64,000 nucleotides of DNA, from contig CAJJBN010000002.1 in assembly GCA_905182435.1 (NCBI GenBank), forward strand, positions 1 through 64,000, given 5' to 3'. Under the pieces are notes generated by a model. That model was given only the letters and a program-made list of their open reading frames with translations. It had not been told where the DNA came from and searched no databases. Position 1 is the stretch's first letter, and each line of letters opens with the position of its first letter. A program made the position numbers and the translations under genes. Of the stretch, positions 30,960 to 42,909 are shown in pieces. Source of the DNA: Opitutaceae bacterium BACL24 MAG-120322-bin51 (lineage in GTDB: Bacteria > Verrucomicrobiota > Verrucomicrobiia > Opitutales > Coraliomargaritaceae).

Positions 30960-32930
30960 CTACTGACTCTTTGCAACATATTGCGCCTGTAGCGCCTCTA
31001 CCACGCTAGGATCGGCCAGTGTCGTGGTATTTCCCAATTCTTTACCCTCTGCGATGTCACGTAAAATACGGCGCATAATCTTACCGGAGCGTGTTTTCGG
31101 CAGATCCGACGAGAACAAGATGCGCTCAGGACGAGCAAATTTACCAATACCCTTGTCGATCATAGTGACGAGCTCCTTGCGCAAGTGATCATCATAATCA
31201 CGGCCGTCAATTACGGTCACAAAAGCGATTAGGCCCTGGCCCTTAATCTCATGCGGCACACCGACCACCGCAGACTCTGCGACATCTGGATGCTCGACAA
31301 AAACACTTTCCAACTCAGCAGTGCCGATACGATGCCCCGACACGTTGACCACGTCATCCACTCGACCGGTAATCCAGATGTAGCCATCTTCATCGCGACG
31401 GGCGCCATCACCAGGGAAATAATACTGCCCACCCCACTTGCACCAATACGCCTCCTTAAAGCGCTGCGGATCACCGTAAATCCCTCGCAGCATCCCCGGC
31501 CATGGTTGCTTAATTGCCAAAATACCCACATCGACTTCCTCTCCGTCATCGGTAAGAATCGCAGTCTCAATGCCGAAAAAAGGCAGCGTCGCGCAGCCTG
31601 GCTTGGTCGGTGTCGCACCTGGCATCGGCGTAAGCATATGCCCACCAGTCTCCGTCTGCCACCACGTATCTACAATCGGGCAACGTTCGCCACCGATCAT
31701 TTTGTGATACCACATCCATGCTTCTGGATTGATCGGCTCACCCACAGTTCCTAGCAAGCGCAAGGAAGATAGGTCACGGTCGACCAGCCATTTGTCTCCC
31801 CATTTCATAAAGGCACGAATCGCTGTCGGGGCGGTGTAGAAAATCGAGACTTTATATTTTTCTATGATCTCCCAGAAGCGCCCTTCATCTGGGTGATTGG
31901 GTGCACCTTCATACATCACCTGCGTTGCGCAATTCTGCATGATGCCGTAAATGATATATGTGTGTCCGGTGATCCACCCGACATCCGCAGTGCACCAGTA
32001 CACATCGTCCGGCTTCAAATCGAACACATATTTTGAGGTCAGATAACTGAACACCTGATAACCTGCAGTGGTGTGCATCACGCCCTTGGGTTTACCGGTG
32101 GTGCCGCTGGTATACAGCAAAAACAGCAGATCTTCTGCTTCCATCTCTTCAGCAGGGCAATCCACACTCATCGCTGCGACCTCTTCATGGTACCAGTAAT
32201 CACGGCCATCCTTCATCGGACAATCGATCGGATGTGCTTCACCACGCTGCACCACGATCACATCTTTGATGCACTGACAATTCTCAACGCCCTCATCGAC
32301 GATCTTCTTTAACTCTAAAATCTTGCCACGACGGTAGCCGCCATCCGCAGTGATCACCATTCGTGTCTCACTATCCAGTACACGATCGCGAATGGCGTCC
32401 GCAGAGAAGCCCGCAAAGATGACTGAGTGCACCGCACCAATTCGCGCACAAGCCAGCACAGAAACCGCCAACTCAGGAATCATCGGCAGGTAAATCCCAA
32501 TACGATCCCCTTTTTGTACGCCCTTGGCTTTCATCGCATTGGCCAAGCGACAAACTTCTTCATGCAACTGTGCATAGCTAATAGTACGCATGTCGCCTGG
32601 TTCGCCTTCCCAGTGAATCGCGATTTTCTCGCCACGACCTTCATTAATGTGACGGTCTAGGCAGTTGTAAGAAAGGTTGGTGCGACTACCGTCAAACCAC
32701 TTATAGCACGGCGCTTCGGAAGCATCGAGCACGGTATCCCACTTTTTAAACCAATGCAGATCCTCTGCTGCTTCAGCCCAAAAGGCCTCGGGATCCTTGA
32801 TGCTCTTTTGGTACAGCGCGGTGTAGGCCTCCATACTGCCAATGTGAGCATTTTCTGAAAAAGCCGCCAGCGGGGCGAATTTTCGATTCTCGTGAGATAC
32901 GGGGTCCATTGAAGAAGGGTCAGTCGACAT
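30960..32930 (-). CDS. acs: Acetyl-CoA synthetase (AMP-forming)
   Basis: A 656-residue ANL-superfamily enzyme: acetate + ATP + CoA to acetyl-CoA. The P-loop-like motif LLYTSGTTGKPKGVMHTTAG, the core DTWWQTETGGHMLTPMPG, the hinge ITGRVDDVVNVSGHRIGTAE, and the C-terminal acylation-regulated lysine region LPKTRSGKIMRRILR are all present. The length matches E. coli Acs (652). It lets the cell use acetate. No RBS is visible before the ATG. A strong terminator follows. Confidence 0.96.
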   Translation of the reverse strand: MSTDPSSMDPVSHENRKFAPLAAFSENAHIGSMEAYTALYQKSIKDPEAFWAEAAEDLHWFKKWDTVLDASEAPCYKWFDGSRTNLSYNCLDRHINEGRGEKIAIHWEGEPGDMRTISYAQLHEEVCRLANAMKAKGVQKGDRIGIYLPMIPELAVSVLACARIGAVHSVIFAGFSADAIRDRVLDSETRMVITADGGYRRGKILELKKIVDEGVENCQCIKDVIVVQRGEAHPIDCPMKDGRDYWYHEEVAAMSVDCPAEEMEAEDLLFLLYTSGTTGKPKGVMHTTAGYQVFSYLTSKYVFDLKPDDVYWCTADVGWITGHTYIIYGIMQNCATQVMYEGAPNHPDEGRFWEIIEKYKVSIFYTAPTAIRAFMKWGDKWLVDRDLSSLRLLGTVGEPINPEAWMWYHKMIGGERCPIVDTWWQTETGGHMLTPMPGATPTKPGCATLPFFGIETAILTDDGEEVDVGILAIKQPWPGMLRGIYGDPQRFKEAYWCKWGGQYYFPGDGARRDEDGYIWITGRVDDVVNVSGHRIGTAELESVFVEHPDVAESAVVGVPHEIKGQGLIAFVTVIDGRDYDDHLRKELVTMIDKGIGKFARPERILFSSDLPKTRSGKIMRRILRDIAEGKELGNTTTLADPSVVEALQAQYVAKSQ

Positions 32931-33143
32931 AGTATGGTAGCAATAGAGGTGAGGCCTGTAGCGGAATTAAGGTTGCAAAATTGCAAACCTAACAGAGGCT
33001 CACCAGCCAATGTAATTGCAATCTAAGGTCAATGAATTTCGCTTTACGAAAACGGATTTTCAGACTTTCTCGAAAGCTATTGACAAGCCCACCTGCGCTA
33101 AGCATCAAAACCAGCTCTTAGCGTTAATATGACGCCTTTCGAT

Positions 33144-34921
<1,778 letters not shown>

Positions 34922-35014
34922 GACCTCGTTACCAACAATTTCCTGAATGCCGCAACCCTCCGTTTGCGGCATTCTTTATTTACAGACATCCAATCCGTTT
35001 TTAAATCTGTAGCT

Positions 35015-35776
35015 ATGCTCTCAGTCCGAATTATTCCTTGCCTAGATGTTCATCAAGGTCGCGTTGTCAAAGGCGTGAATTTTGTCAATCTGATCGATGC
35101 CGGCGATCCCGTCGAACAAGCCAAAGCCTATGAGCAGCAAGGCGCCGACGAACTTGTATTCCTCGACATCACTGCCTCCAGCGACGAGCGTAACACCATG
35201 ATCGACGTGGTTAAACGTACCGCCGACCAGTGCTTCATGCCACTCACCGTCGGTGGCGGACTGCGCAACGTAGAAAACATTCGCGATATGCTCAATGCTG
35301 GGGCCGACAAAGTCAGCCTCAACACCGCAGCCATCATCAATCCAGATCTCATCCACGAAGCATCCGCTAAGTTCGGCAACCAGTGCATCGTCGTCGCAAT
35401 CGATGCCAAACGGGTAAAGGACCAAGATCGCTGGGAAGTTTACACCCATGGCGGGCGTAACAACACTGGACTCGACGCAGTCGAATGGGCTAAGAAAGTT
35501 GTCTCACTCGGTGCAGGCGAAATCCTCCTGACCAGCATGGACTCCGACGGCACCAAGGCTGGATTTGACAATGCGCTTAACCGCGCCGTCAGCGAAGCCG
35601 TCGAAGTACCCGTCATCGCCTCCGGTGGCGCAGGCACCCTCGATCACCTCGCCGACGCCATCGACGATGGCAAAACCAGCGCCGTACTCGCCGCATCCAT
35701 TTTTCACTTTGGCACCTTCACGATTCGCCAAGCCAAAGAGCATCTGCAAAGCCGCGGTTTACCGGTGCGACTATAA
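35015..35776 (+). CDS. hisF: Imidazole glycerol phosphate synthase subunit HisF
   Basis: The cyclase subunit that makes imidazole glycerol phosphate and AICAR in histidine synthesis. TIM-barrel with both catalytic aspartates: [18 protein letters not shown] and [11 protein letters not shown], plus phosphate-binding loops [16 protein letters not shown] and [18 protein letters not shown] 35015 fits the family start ([11 protein letters not shown]); the longer frame from 34964 adds 17 residues. At 253 residues it has the usual length. Partner hisH is not adjacent. Confidence 0.95.
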   Translation: MLSVRIIPCLDVHQGRVVKGVNFVNLIDAGDPVEQAKAYEQQGADELVFLDITASSDERNTMIDVVKRTADQCFMPLTVGGGLRNVENIRDMLNAGADKVSLNTAAIINPDLIHEASAKFGNQCIVVAIDAKRVKDQDRWEVYTHGGRNNTGLDAVEWAKKVVSLGAGEILLTSMDSDGTKAGFDNALNRAVSEAVEVPVIASGGAGTLDHLADAIDDGKTSAVLAASIFHFGTFTIRQAKEHLQSRGLPVRL

Positions 35777-35869
35777 ATTTATCTCGATTTAGACCCGCTC
35801 TCGACAAACTCTGGCAGTTTGGGAACCTCGTAGCGACTGGCTTTACGCCAAGAGGAACGCGGCTGCAGG

Positions 35870-36808
35870 TTGATTAGTCGATTAAATGCCATAGATTCAC
35901 CAACCATCCTCACCGTGAAAATTATCGACAGCCACAGCCATTGCTACTCTGCAGAACTTGCGACTGCTCCGCGTGCGTGGGCGGAGTCTCACCACGAGCC
36001 ACACTGGGCCGACCTCGTCGCCCCACTCGACCGCCCCTCCATTCAAGGCTGGGCGACGATGGAGCAATCTTTAGCCGCGATGGATGCCGCTGGCGTCCAA
36101 CAAACCGTCTTACTCGGTTGGTATTGGCAAAACGAAGCCACCTGCCGCTGGCAAAATGAAGTGATCGCCGGATGGCTGCAGGCAGCACCCGAGCGCTTTA
36201 TCGGCTTCGCCTCGATCCATCCCGGTGGCACCGCTGCGTCAGTCATCGCTCAATGCGAACATGCGCTCAGCCTCGGGCTACGCGGCGTGGGCGAGCTGCA
36301 CTCAGGCATTCAGCATTTCGACTCCAGCAGCGTAGGCTGGCATGCACTAGCGGATTGGTGTGTCGCCCACGACTGGCCGATCAATCTACACGCCACCGAA
36401 GCCGTCGGTCACGACCATCCCGGCAGTGTGCCCACTCCGCTCAACGACTTCCTGCGCATGGCCGAAGCGCACCCCGAACTGAAGCTTATCCTCGCGCACT
36501 GGGGCGGTGGACTCGCTTTCTTTGAGCTCAACCCGCGACTGCGTAAGGCGCTCAAGAATGTTTACTACGATACTTCAGCAACGCCCCTACTTTACGAGCC
36601 ATCGATCTTTCGACGGATGATTGAAATCATAGGTGTCGAAAAAATTCTATTCGGCTCAGACTTCCCGCTGCGCGTCTATCCGCGCACACAAAAGACGCCC
36701 GACTACAGCATGTTCATCGAAACAATACAGAACGAAGCAAACTTAAGCCCCGACGAGTTTGCTGCGGTCATGCAGGGCAACATACAGCGCTTACTCGGCA
36801 AAGCCTAG
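35870..36808 (+). CDS. Amidohydrolase family protein (TIM-barrel, Amidohydro_2 type)
   Basis: About 297-312 residues. Metal-ligand pattern of the amidohydrolase-2 group: IDSHSHCY (HxH), WPINLHATEAVGHDH, ILAHWGGG and LFGSDFPLR with the final Asp. Members include decarboxylases and hydrolases of small ring acids; the substrate cannot be told here. A GTG at 35915 would place the start next to the conserved strand VKIIDSHSH and may be the real one. The ATG at 35870 gives 15 extra residues without features. It follows hisF on the same strand after 93 bases. Confidence 0.8.
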   Translation: MISRLNAIDSPTILTVKIIDSHSHCYSAELATAPRAWAESHHEPHWADLVAPLDRPSIQGWATMEQSLAAMDAAGVQQTVLLGWYWQNEATCRWQNEVIAGWLQAAPERFIGFASIHPGGTAASVIAQCEHALSLGLRGVGELHSGIQHFDSSSVGWHALADWCVAHDWPINLHATEAVGHDHPGSVPTPLNDFLRMAEAHPELKLILAHWGGGLAFFELNPRLRKALKNVYYDTSATPLLYEPSIFRRMIEIIGVEKILFGSDFPLRVYPRTQKTPDYSMFIETIQNEANLSPDEFAAVMQGNIQRLLGKA

Positions 36809-36955
36809 CGGCGCTGCTTGGGGAGCACGCTACTAGCGGCCAGCTAATCGGTACGGCAATGCTCCGTCATTGCCTCGCGGCTAATGCAATCGCTCGAAAT
36901 GCCAGCGGCAACGACTGCGCCTTGCGCTCCACAAACCTAAAGCACCGCACCAAAC

Positions 36956-37896
36956 CTACCCTTCCGACAAGACCTTATCGAAATAAGCTATCGTCGGCTT
37001 TAATCCTTCGTCCAACGATACCGTCGGCTCCCAGCCGAGCACTTTTCGAGCCTGAGTAATATCCGGTTGCCGCTGTTTCGGATCATCCAAAGGCAAGGCC
37101 TCGTGGATGATCTTCGATTTACTACCTGTTTGAGCGATCACCTTTTGTGCCAGCTCCAGAATCGTAAACTCGCCAGGGTTGCCAATATTCATTGGGCCAA
37201 TTACGTCATCTTGATTCATCAGGCGCACAAAGCCTTCGATCAAGTCATCGCAGTAGCAGAAAGAACGCGTTTGCTGCCCCTCACCGTAGATTGTAATGTC
37301 GTGCCCCTGCAGTGCCTGCACGATGAAATTTGAGACCACACGCCCATCATCTGGACACATGCGCGGGCCATAGGTGTTGAAGATACGGACAATGCGAATA
37401 TCGACACCGTTCTGGCGGTGATAATCCATAAACAAAGTCTCGGCGGCACGCTTGCCCTCGTCATAGCATGAGCGAATGCCGATCGGATTGACATTGCCCC
37501 AATAGACTCTGGTTGCGGATGCATCGACGGATCGGGGTCGCCATACACCTCAGAGGTGGACGCTTGAAAGACACGCGCATTCACGCGCTTCGCAGAGCCA
37601 AGGCAATTGATCGCGCCCATTACAGAGGTCTTAATCGTCTTAATCGGGTTGTGCTGGTAATGCACCGGCGAAGCTGGGCAGGCGAGATTGTAGATTTGAT
37701 CGACTTCGACTTTAAACGGATCCGTCACATCATGACGCATCAGCTCAAACATCGGGTTAGCCATCAGATGCAGCACATTACGCTTACGTCCAGTAAAGAA
37801 GTTATCCATACAAATAACTTCATGGCCTTCGCCCAATAGACGGTCACACAAATGGCTACCAAGAAATCCGGCACCTCCAGTAATTAAAATACGCAT
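36956..37896 (-). CDS. UDP-glucuronate decarboxylase (UDP-xylose synthase) family SDR, frameshifted
   Basis: An extended short-chain dehydrogenase close to UXS, which makes UDP-xylose for polysaccharides. Rossmann start [20 protein letters not shown], catalytic Ser in [10 protein letters not shown], signature [21 protein letters not shown] with the catalytic Tyr and Lys, and [21 protein letters not shown]. After [10 protein letters not shown] the frame shifts; adding one base near 37500 joins the halves into about 313 residues. ATG at 37894-37896 is directly before the Rossmann strand. The break is most likely a base-calling deletion. Confidence 0.88.
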
Positions 37897-38220
37897 AGTT
37901 GAATCAAGTTGTGAACATAAGAAATTTACGAACAATAAATGCCTTAGCAATAAATGTTCATATATAGGCGCGCTCTTTCGCGCTCTTTTATGGGGTATTT
38001 TCCAGTGGATGCTCAAACATAAACGACTGTCGCTCCCAATTCGGTAGCTGACTCCGTTCACAGCTCACCGACATATGGAAGCACCTCGGCCGTAGAAAAA
38101 AGACGCTGCATTCATTCGATACTGCACAAACTTGGCAGCAGCAGCTTTGGCCAAACGAGAGCTGGCTAAATATCTGCCAAGGCTTGACCTCTGCGCCGCA
38201 TTTGTCAGCCATGACCAGCG
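37897..38220. other. Intergenic region between divergent genes
   Basis: 324 bases separating the 5' ends of the UDP-glucuronate decarboxylase and helicase genes; promoters for both are expected here. I see no RNA gene. Overlapping minus-strand frames are antisense shadows of the helicase start. Confidence 0.5.
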
Positions 38221-40554
38221 ATGCATATCGATCCAATCGCCCGAACTGTTCGCCTGAGTGTGCGCGAACTCGCCACCTTTCGTCAGGTGCCGTCGAGCGC
38301 TGGGCATGCTGCTGGTTCACGGCGTGCTGCAATCGGTCAACAATGGCACACCAGCGCCGCGCAACAAACGCGCGAAATTCACGCCGACGCGCGCTTCGAA
38401 GTGCCACTCAATGCAAAATGGTTTCACCGCGATTGGAGCTTTGAGATACAGGGCCGCATCGATCAGCTTATCCCTGAGCAGGATCAGTTATGTATTCGTG
38501 AAGTTAAAACTGTGCGTAATGGCCTGCCCGCCAGCGCCGAAGACCTCGCTAGTCGCTATCCCGATTATTTCGTACAAGCCGCGATCTACCTAGGCCTCGC
38601 TCGGGTACTCCCGGAGTATGCCGACAGCACGCTCCGTGCGGAGCTCTACTTCATCGAGATCGAGACGGGTGGCGTTCAAATTGTGCCGCTCACTGGTGCT
38701 GACGAGCGCGCCTTTACTGACCAACTCAATACACTACTCCCTTTCCTAGAAGACCGACGCTCTAGCCAGCTGCGCCTGCAAGGGGTCGAACTGCAGCCTG
38801 CATTTGAAACCTTGCGCGAAGGACAGGCTGAGCTATTCGCGACCCTCGATCACGCCACTCTACAAAGCAAAACCGTGCTCCTCGAAGCACCCACTGGTTT
38901 TGGCAAAACCGGTATTGTGCTCGAACATATGCTGCGTCAAATGCAGCGCGGCGTCTATGATCGTGCGATCTACCTCACCAGTAAATCAACCGGTCAGCTC
39001 GAAACGATTCGCCAACTCCGCAGTATGATCGGCGACAACTTGCGCTACATTCAGATGCGCAACCGTGCGGAGCACCGTATCGAAAGCGCCGCGCATACCT
39101 GCACCGGCGATGAGCGTTGCAACCAACAACTCGGGCAAAGCTGGCTCGCCGCCGACATTTATCCGCCCGATCTATTTAAAGACGCCACCTTCAGCCTCGA
39201 CCAATCTAAAACTTTGGGCGAGAAAACTGGCGTCTGCCCCTATGCGCTGACCAAAGGGTGCCTGCCATTCGCCGAGGTCTGGATCGGTGATACCAACTAT
39301 ATATTTTCGCCCGCCAGCCGCGCCGTCTTTTTTGAGCAGCATGGGTTCGATCCCGCCAAGACATTACTAATCGTCGACGAAGCACACAATCTGCCTGACC
39401 GCGCGGCCGATGCACTCAGTGCCGAGCTCAGCGCAGCCGACCTACTTCTCGCACTCGAAGAGCTGCGCAACGCAGGGGCACCGCACCACCTACTCAGTAT
39501 TGGCGAAGAGCTCAGCCACTGCCTCGACTCGTTGACCGCCAAGGAGCCACTTCACCCCGATGCGCTCTACAAGATGCTCGATCTGTGCGAAGATTTTGCA
39601 CGGCAACTCAAAGACGCCCAATTCGATTACTCAGCCATTACCCCCTTCGCGATCGACATTGTTTGGCGCATTCCCGACCTCGCACAACGCCTAGCTGAGC
39701 CGGCGCATCAATGGCTGCATTGGTCACCCACGTCTGGCACGCTCCGCGCCACCTGCCTCAACGCTAGTCAATGGATCGCGGACTGCTCCGCCCCCTTCGG
39801 CGGCAGCATCTTAATGTCTGCCACGCTCTCGCCGATTCAGAGTTTTCGCGAACACTGTGGCCTCACCGCAGAGAATGCCACACTCGCACTCGGCCATGCA
39901 CCATGGCGAGACGATGCCTATAGCGTCGCCATCGATACCCGCGTGGATACCCGCTATAAACAACGCGACAAACATTATGAAACCACCGCACGCACGATCG
40001 CCACGCTGATCGAACAAAGCCCAGGCGTGCCCGTTGCCGTCTTTTTTGCCTCCTATCTTTACGCCGAAAATATCAAAGCCTACCTCGACGCGCTAAATCC
40101 TGGGACACGCATTCAAGTGCAACCGCGCGGCGTCGATTTAGCCGAGCAAGAAACGTTCATCGACGAAGGCCTACTGATGGCCGACGCCCTCTTTCTGATC
40201 TTAGGCTCCAGCTATGCTGAAGGCGTCGACAAGCTTGGCGGACGGATTGATATCGCGATGGTCGTCGGCCCCGCTTTGCCGGAAGTCAACGCCATCCAAG
40301 ACGCCAAGATGGACACCCATCCCAGCATGGAAAGGGACGCCGCCTTCACCGATGTTTATATCATCCCAGCAATGCGCCGCATCCACCAAGCCCTCGGCCG
40401 CATCGTGCGCGCACCAGGCCATCGCGCCAAAGTGTTGCTCCACGGCAAACGCTACAACCAAGCTGCCTACAAAGAGCAACTTGCGCCTGAATATCAACAG
40501 GCCACCACGATCACCCGCGACAGCGAGTTGGTTGAGTGGTTACAACAGAGCTAG
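38221..40554 (+). CDS. XPD/DinG-type Fe-S DNA helicase with N-terminal PD-(D/E)XK nuclease-like domain
   Basis: A 777-residue protein. Residues about 55-190 look like a Cas4/RecB-type PD-(D/E)XK fold: EIQGRIDQLI supplies the Asp and LCIREVKTV the ExK pair. The superfamily 2 helicase follows: Walker A LEAPTGFGKTG near residue 224, four cysteines typical of an XPD 4Fe-4S cluster (AHTCTGDERCNQQ and GVCPYALTKGCLP), DEAH box LIVDEAHNLP, motif III-like ILMSATLSP, and HQALGRIVRAP near the C-terminus. It probably unwinds 5'-3' and may cut DNA. No partner subunit is adjacent. Start at ATG 38221; sequence further upstream shows no extra domain. Confidence 0.85.
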   Translation: MHIDPIARTVRLSVRELATFRQVPSSAGHAAGSRRAAIGQQWHTSAAQQTREIHADARFEVPLNAKWFHRDWSFEIQGRIDQLIPEQDQLCIREVKTVRNGLPASAEDLASRYPDYFVQAAIYLGLARVLPEYADSTLRAELYFIEIETGGVQIVPLTGADERAFTDQLNTLLPFLEDRRSSQLRLQGVELQPAFETLREGQAELFATLDHATLQSKTVLLEAPTGFGKTGIVLEHMLRQMQRGVYDRAIYLTSKSTGQLETIRQLRSMIGDNLRYIQMRNRAEHRIESAAHTCTGDERCNQQLGQSWLAADIYPPDLFKDATFSLDQSKTLGEKTGVCPYALTKGCLPFAEVWIGDTNYIFSPASRAVFFEQHGFDPAKTLLIVDEAHNLPDRAADALSAELSAADLLLALEELRNAGAPHHLLSIGEELSHCLDSLTAKEPLHPDALYKMLDLCEDFARQLKDAQFDYSAITPFAIDIVWRIPDLAQRLAEPAHQWLHWSPTSGTLRATCLNASQWIADCSAPFGGSILMSATLSPIQSFREHCGLTAENATLALGHAPWRDDAYSVAIDTRVDTRYKQRDKHYETTARTIATLIEQSPGVPVAVFFASYLYAENIKAYLDALNPGTRIQVQPRGVDLAEQETFIDEGLLMADALFLILGSSYAEGVDKLGGRIDIAMVVGPALPEVNAIQDAKMDTHPSMERDAAFTDVYIIPAMRRIHQALGRIVRAPGHRAKVLLHGKRYNQAAYKEQLAPEYQQATTITRDSELVEWLQQS

Positions 40555-40664
40555 CGCGCTTTGGCCTCAGCGGCTCATATCCACGCCTCAAGATCATAAT
40601 ATTCGTATTGCTTGTTCAGGCAAAACTGCTTTGTTCGTCGATTCTCGCGAATGCGGAACGATAT

Positions 40665-40738
40665 GTGGGCGTAGCTCAGCTGGATAGAGCATCGGTTTTC
40701 TAAACCGAGGGTCCCGGGTTCGAGTCCCGGCGCCCATA
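40665..40738 (+). tRNA. tRNA-Arg (UCU anticodon)
   Basis: 74 bases. Acceptor GTGGGCG / CGCCCAT (one G-U) with discriminator A; anticodon stem TCGGT/ACCGA with loop TTTCTAA, anticodon TCT at 40699-40701; T-arm CCGGGTTCGAGTCCCGG. CCA is not encoded. Part of its 3' end is repeated at 40920-40938. Confidence 0.95.
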
Positions 40739-40917
40739 CGTTCCGATGTGCTGGAGACTGTGACCTCCGCGCCCAAAGGGCACCCGCTTCAGTCCCCCAT
40801 CGAAGACTCGGGGCATATCTAATGAATGAGATTTGCCATCTCCGCGCTGTCGCGCTGCGTCTCACCTACGGTGGTCCGGCCCGCTACGCGACCAGTTTTG
40901 TCGCCTTTCAGGCTCGG

Positions 40918-40938
40918 AACGAGTCCCGGCGCCCGTAT
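40918..40938 (+). repeat. Partial duplicate of the tRNA-Arg 3' end (att-like)
   Basis: CGAGTCCCGGCGCCC at 40920-40934 exactly repeats bases 40721-40735 of the tRNA-Arg T-arm and acceptor, with the same spacing to a following TAT/ATAC. The copies are 199 bases apart in direct orientation. Such 3' tRNA duplications are left by tyrosine-integrase elements, but no element gene remains between them. Confidence 0.6.
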
Positions 40939-41026
40939 ATTTAGAGTGCTGAGAATATTATGTATAGAGCTAGTTCGATACGGTCCTAGCGTCAGGATTT
41001 GAATCCTAGCATAAATCCTGCCGCTA

Positions 41027-41704
41027 CTAGAGTGACTGCTTCTTGTGCGAGACGGCGGTCCAATCGAGACCACCTTTAGATTTGACGACGCCTTTTTCGA
41101 AGGCAAATCGCACGAGGCTCGCTTCGTCGCTGATGTTGAGTCGCTTCATCACATTGTGCTTGTGGCGACGAATGGTGAATTCACTAATACCCAATATTTC
41201 ACCGGCACTTACATGGTCATGACCTTGTGCAATCAAGCGCAGAACCTGCAACTCTCGATCCGACAGGACCTTGTAATAGGCGTCTGGATCCTTCCACATA
41301 CCAGCAATGATCTTTTGCGCATTTGCTGAATAATAAATCTCCCCAGCAGAGACGTCGTTAAATGCGGTAAATAATGTTTCGAGCGACATCTCCTGCTTGT
41401 GAACAAAACCAAGTATACCGCTACGGGTGACTTCGCGGATCGTATAGTCATCGCACTCACTGGAAAGGGCTAAAATACGAACATCCGGGGCCACCTGGAG
41501 TATGCGACGCGCCAGACTCAAACCGTCAAGCTTGGGTAGCATTAAATCCAGCACGACAAAATCAAATTTTTCTATCTGGAACAGCCCCCATGCTGACTCA
41601 CCATCACTTGCTTCCTTGACGTAGTTAAACTCAAATTCCCGTGAGACAACACTGGCTAACAGTTCACGAACCAACTCTTCATCTTCTACAATAAGTGCTT
41701 TCAT
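41027..41704 (-). CDS. NarL/FixJ-family response regulator
   Basis: A 225-residue two-domain regulator. The REC domain starts ALIVEDEELVRELL, has the phospho-acceptor Asp in FDFVVLDLMLPKLDG, and the KP-position lysine as HKQEMS, where the usual proline is lost. The LuxR-type HTH is SDRELQVLRLIAQGHDHVSA with FTIRRHKHNVMKRLNI as the recognition part. It has no sensor kinase beside it and ends shortly after tRNA-Arg on the opposite strand. The target genes are unknown. Confidence 0.92.
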   Translation of the reverse strand: MKALIVEDEELVRELLASVVSREFEFNYVKEASDGESAWGLFQIEKFDFVVLDLMLPKLDGLSLARRILQVAPDVRILALSSECDDYTIREVTRSGILGFVHKQEMSLETLFTAFNDVSAGEIYYSANAQKIIAGMWKDPDAYYKVLSDRELQVLRLIAQGHDHVSAGEILGISEFTIRRHKHNVMKRLNISDEASLVRFAFEKGVVKSKGGLDWTAVSHKKQSL

Positions 41705-41984
41705 AATTTTTCACATAAAATATAGATATCAAAAATAAATCGAGTTTAAAATACGTTATTTTTTATTATTATTAACAAATCAATATACAGTTGCTTCGTA
41801 AGCGCATAGAATAGCTAATGAGGATCAATGATCACCAAGGAAATCTTTTACGTCACAGAAAAGACAGTGGCATAGAATAAATAGTCCGTTCGTTTTTATG
41901 CTGATTGACCTTATCATTAAACGTCACCCACAGTAAATAAACGTTTTTTAATGACAGACAGGCAGAACCATTTAAACTAAAAAT

Positions 41985-42344
41985 ATGATTACAAATGTTC
42001 ATGAAATAGTGCCAGAAGTGGCTGAAGATGTACGAGGTGGTACGGGAACCGCCTACGCGCACAAACTGTTGGATCTATTTCCTGGCAGTGCGATCAAAAG
42101 TGTCGGCCTTGTCCGCCTAGAACCAGGAGCCAGCGTCGGCCCGCATTCGCATAATGGCGATGAAGACTTCTATTACTGCATTTCCGGCACGGGCATCGTC
42201 GTCGATAATGGCGTCGAACATCCCTTTACACCGGGCACCCTACAAATAACACGCGACGGTGAAACTCAGGCAATTCGTAATACGGGTGAAACCGAACTCG
42301 TTTTTCTCGGCGCGCTAATCGATACTCCAGCAGAATTTAAATAG
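41985..42344 (+). CDS. Small cupin-domain protein
   Basis: A 119-residue single cupin. Motif 1 GPHSHNGDEDFYYCISGTG carries the two His and the Glu expected as metal ligands, and motif 2 is PFTPGTLQITRDGETQAIRN. Such stand-alone cupins bind sugars or small acids, or isomerise them; no specific substrate can be read out. It stands alone between divergent and convergent neighbours. The 280-base AT-rich upstream region likely carries its promoter. Confidence 0.82.
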   Translation: MITNVHEIVPEVAEDVRGGTGTAYAHKLLDLFPGSAIKSVGLVRLEPGASVGPHSHNGDEDFYYCISGTGIVVDNGVEHPFTPGTLQITRDGETQAIRNTGETELVFLGALIDTPAEFK

Positions 42345-42450
42345 CGGCGCGATAATCCAGTCCGCGTACATTGGCTAATACGCTTGGGGCTGCGACCTTC
42401 ATGGCCAGCATTTTAGCAGTGCAAACATGACCGCTTATGGCCCAACGCTC

Positions 42451-42909
42451 CTACCCTAACGCAAGTTGCCGCAATGCCTCGTAAGTCCCAATGCCAGCCG
42501 AAGTCGAAAGGTTCAGTGAGCGGAGATCCGTGTTTTTATGTGGAATAGTCAGTCGTTGCCCTTCCAGTTCCGCATGCAACCAGTCTGGCACACCATGCCC
42601 CTCGCTGCCAAAGACCAAACCGTCGTCCTCTGCGTATTGCACATCCCAATAGACATGATCTGCCTTAGTAGTAAATAACCACATACGCCTAGGGCCAAAC
42701 TCACTTGCCTTAAACGCTGCCCAATCATCGTGATGGTGCACATCGAGCGAGTGCCAATAGTCCATACCGCTGCGCTTGAGGTGCTTATCGGTTATTGTGA
42801 AACCTAGCGGATGAATTAAATGTAAGCGCGTCTCAGTAATCGCACAAAGTCGACCGATATTGCCCGTATTCTGAGGGATCTCCGGATTAAATAAAACGAT
42901 GTGCAGCAT
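42451..42909 (-). CDS. trmL: tRNA (cytidine/uridine-34-2'-O)-methyltransferase TrmL
   Basis: A 152-residue SPOUT methyltransferase that methylates the wobble ribose of certain Leu tRNAs. The start HIVLFNPEIPQNTGNIGRLC, the middle LVFGSEGHGVPDWL, and the knot region TIPHKNTDLRSLNLSTSAGI match TrmL closely. Length is as in E. coli TrmL (157). It is a single gene. Confidence 0.93.
   Translation of the reverse strand: MLHIVLFNPEIPQNTGNIGRLCAITETRLHLIHPLGFTITDKHLKRSGMDYWHSLDVHHHDDWAAFKASEFGPRRMWLFTTKADHVYWDVQYAEDDGLVFGSEGHGVPDWLHAELEGQRLTIPHKNTDLRSLNLSTSAGIGTYEALRQLALG

Noticed and set aside
40983-41012. tRNA-like T-arm (GGATTTGAATCC)
   Set aside because: No acceptor, D or anticodon stems can be built around it on either strand.
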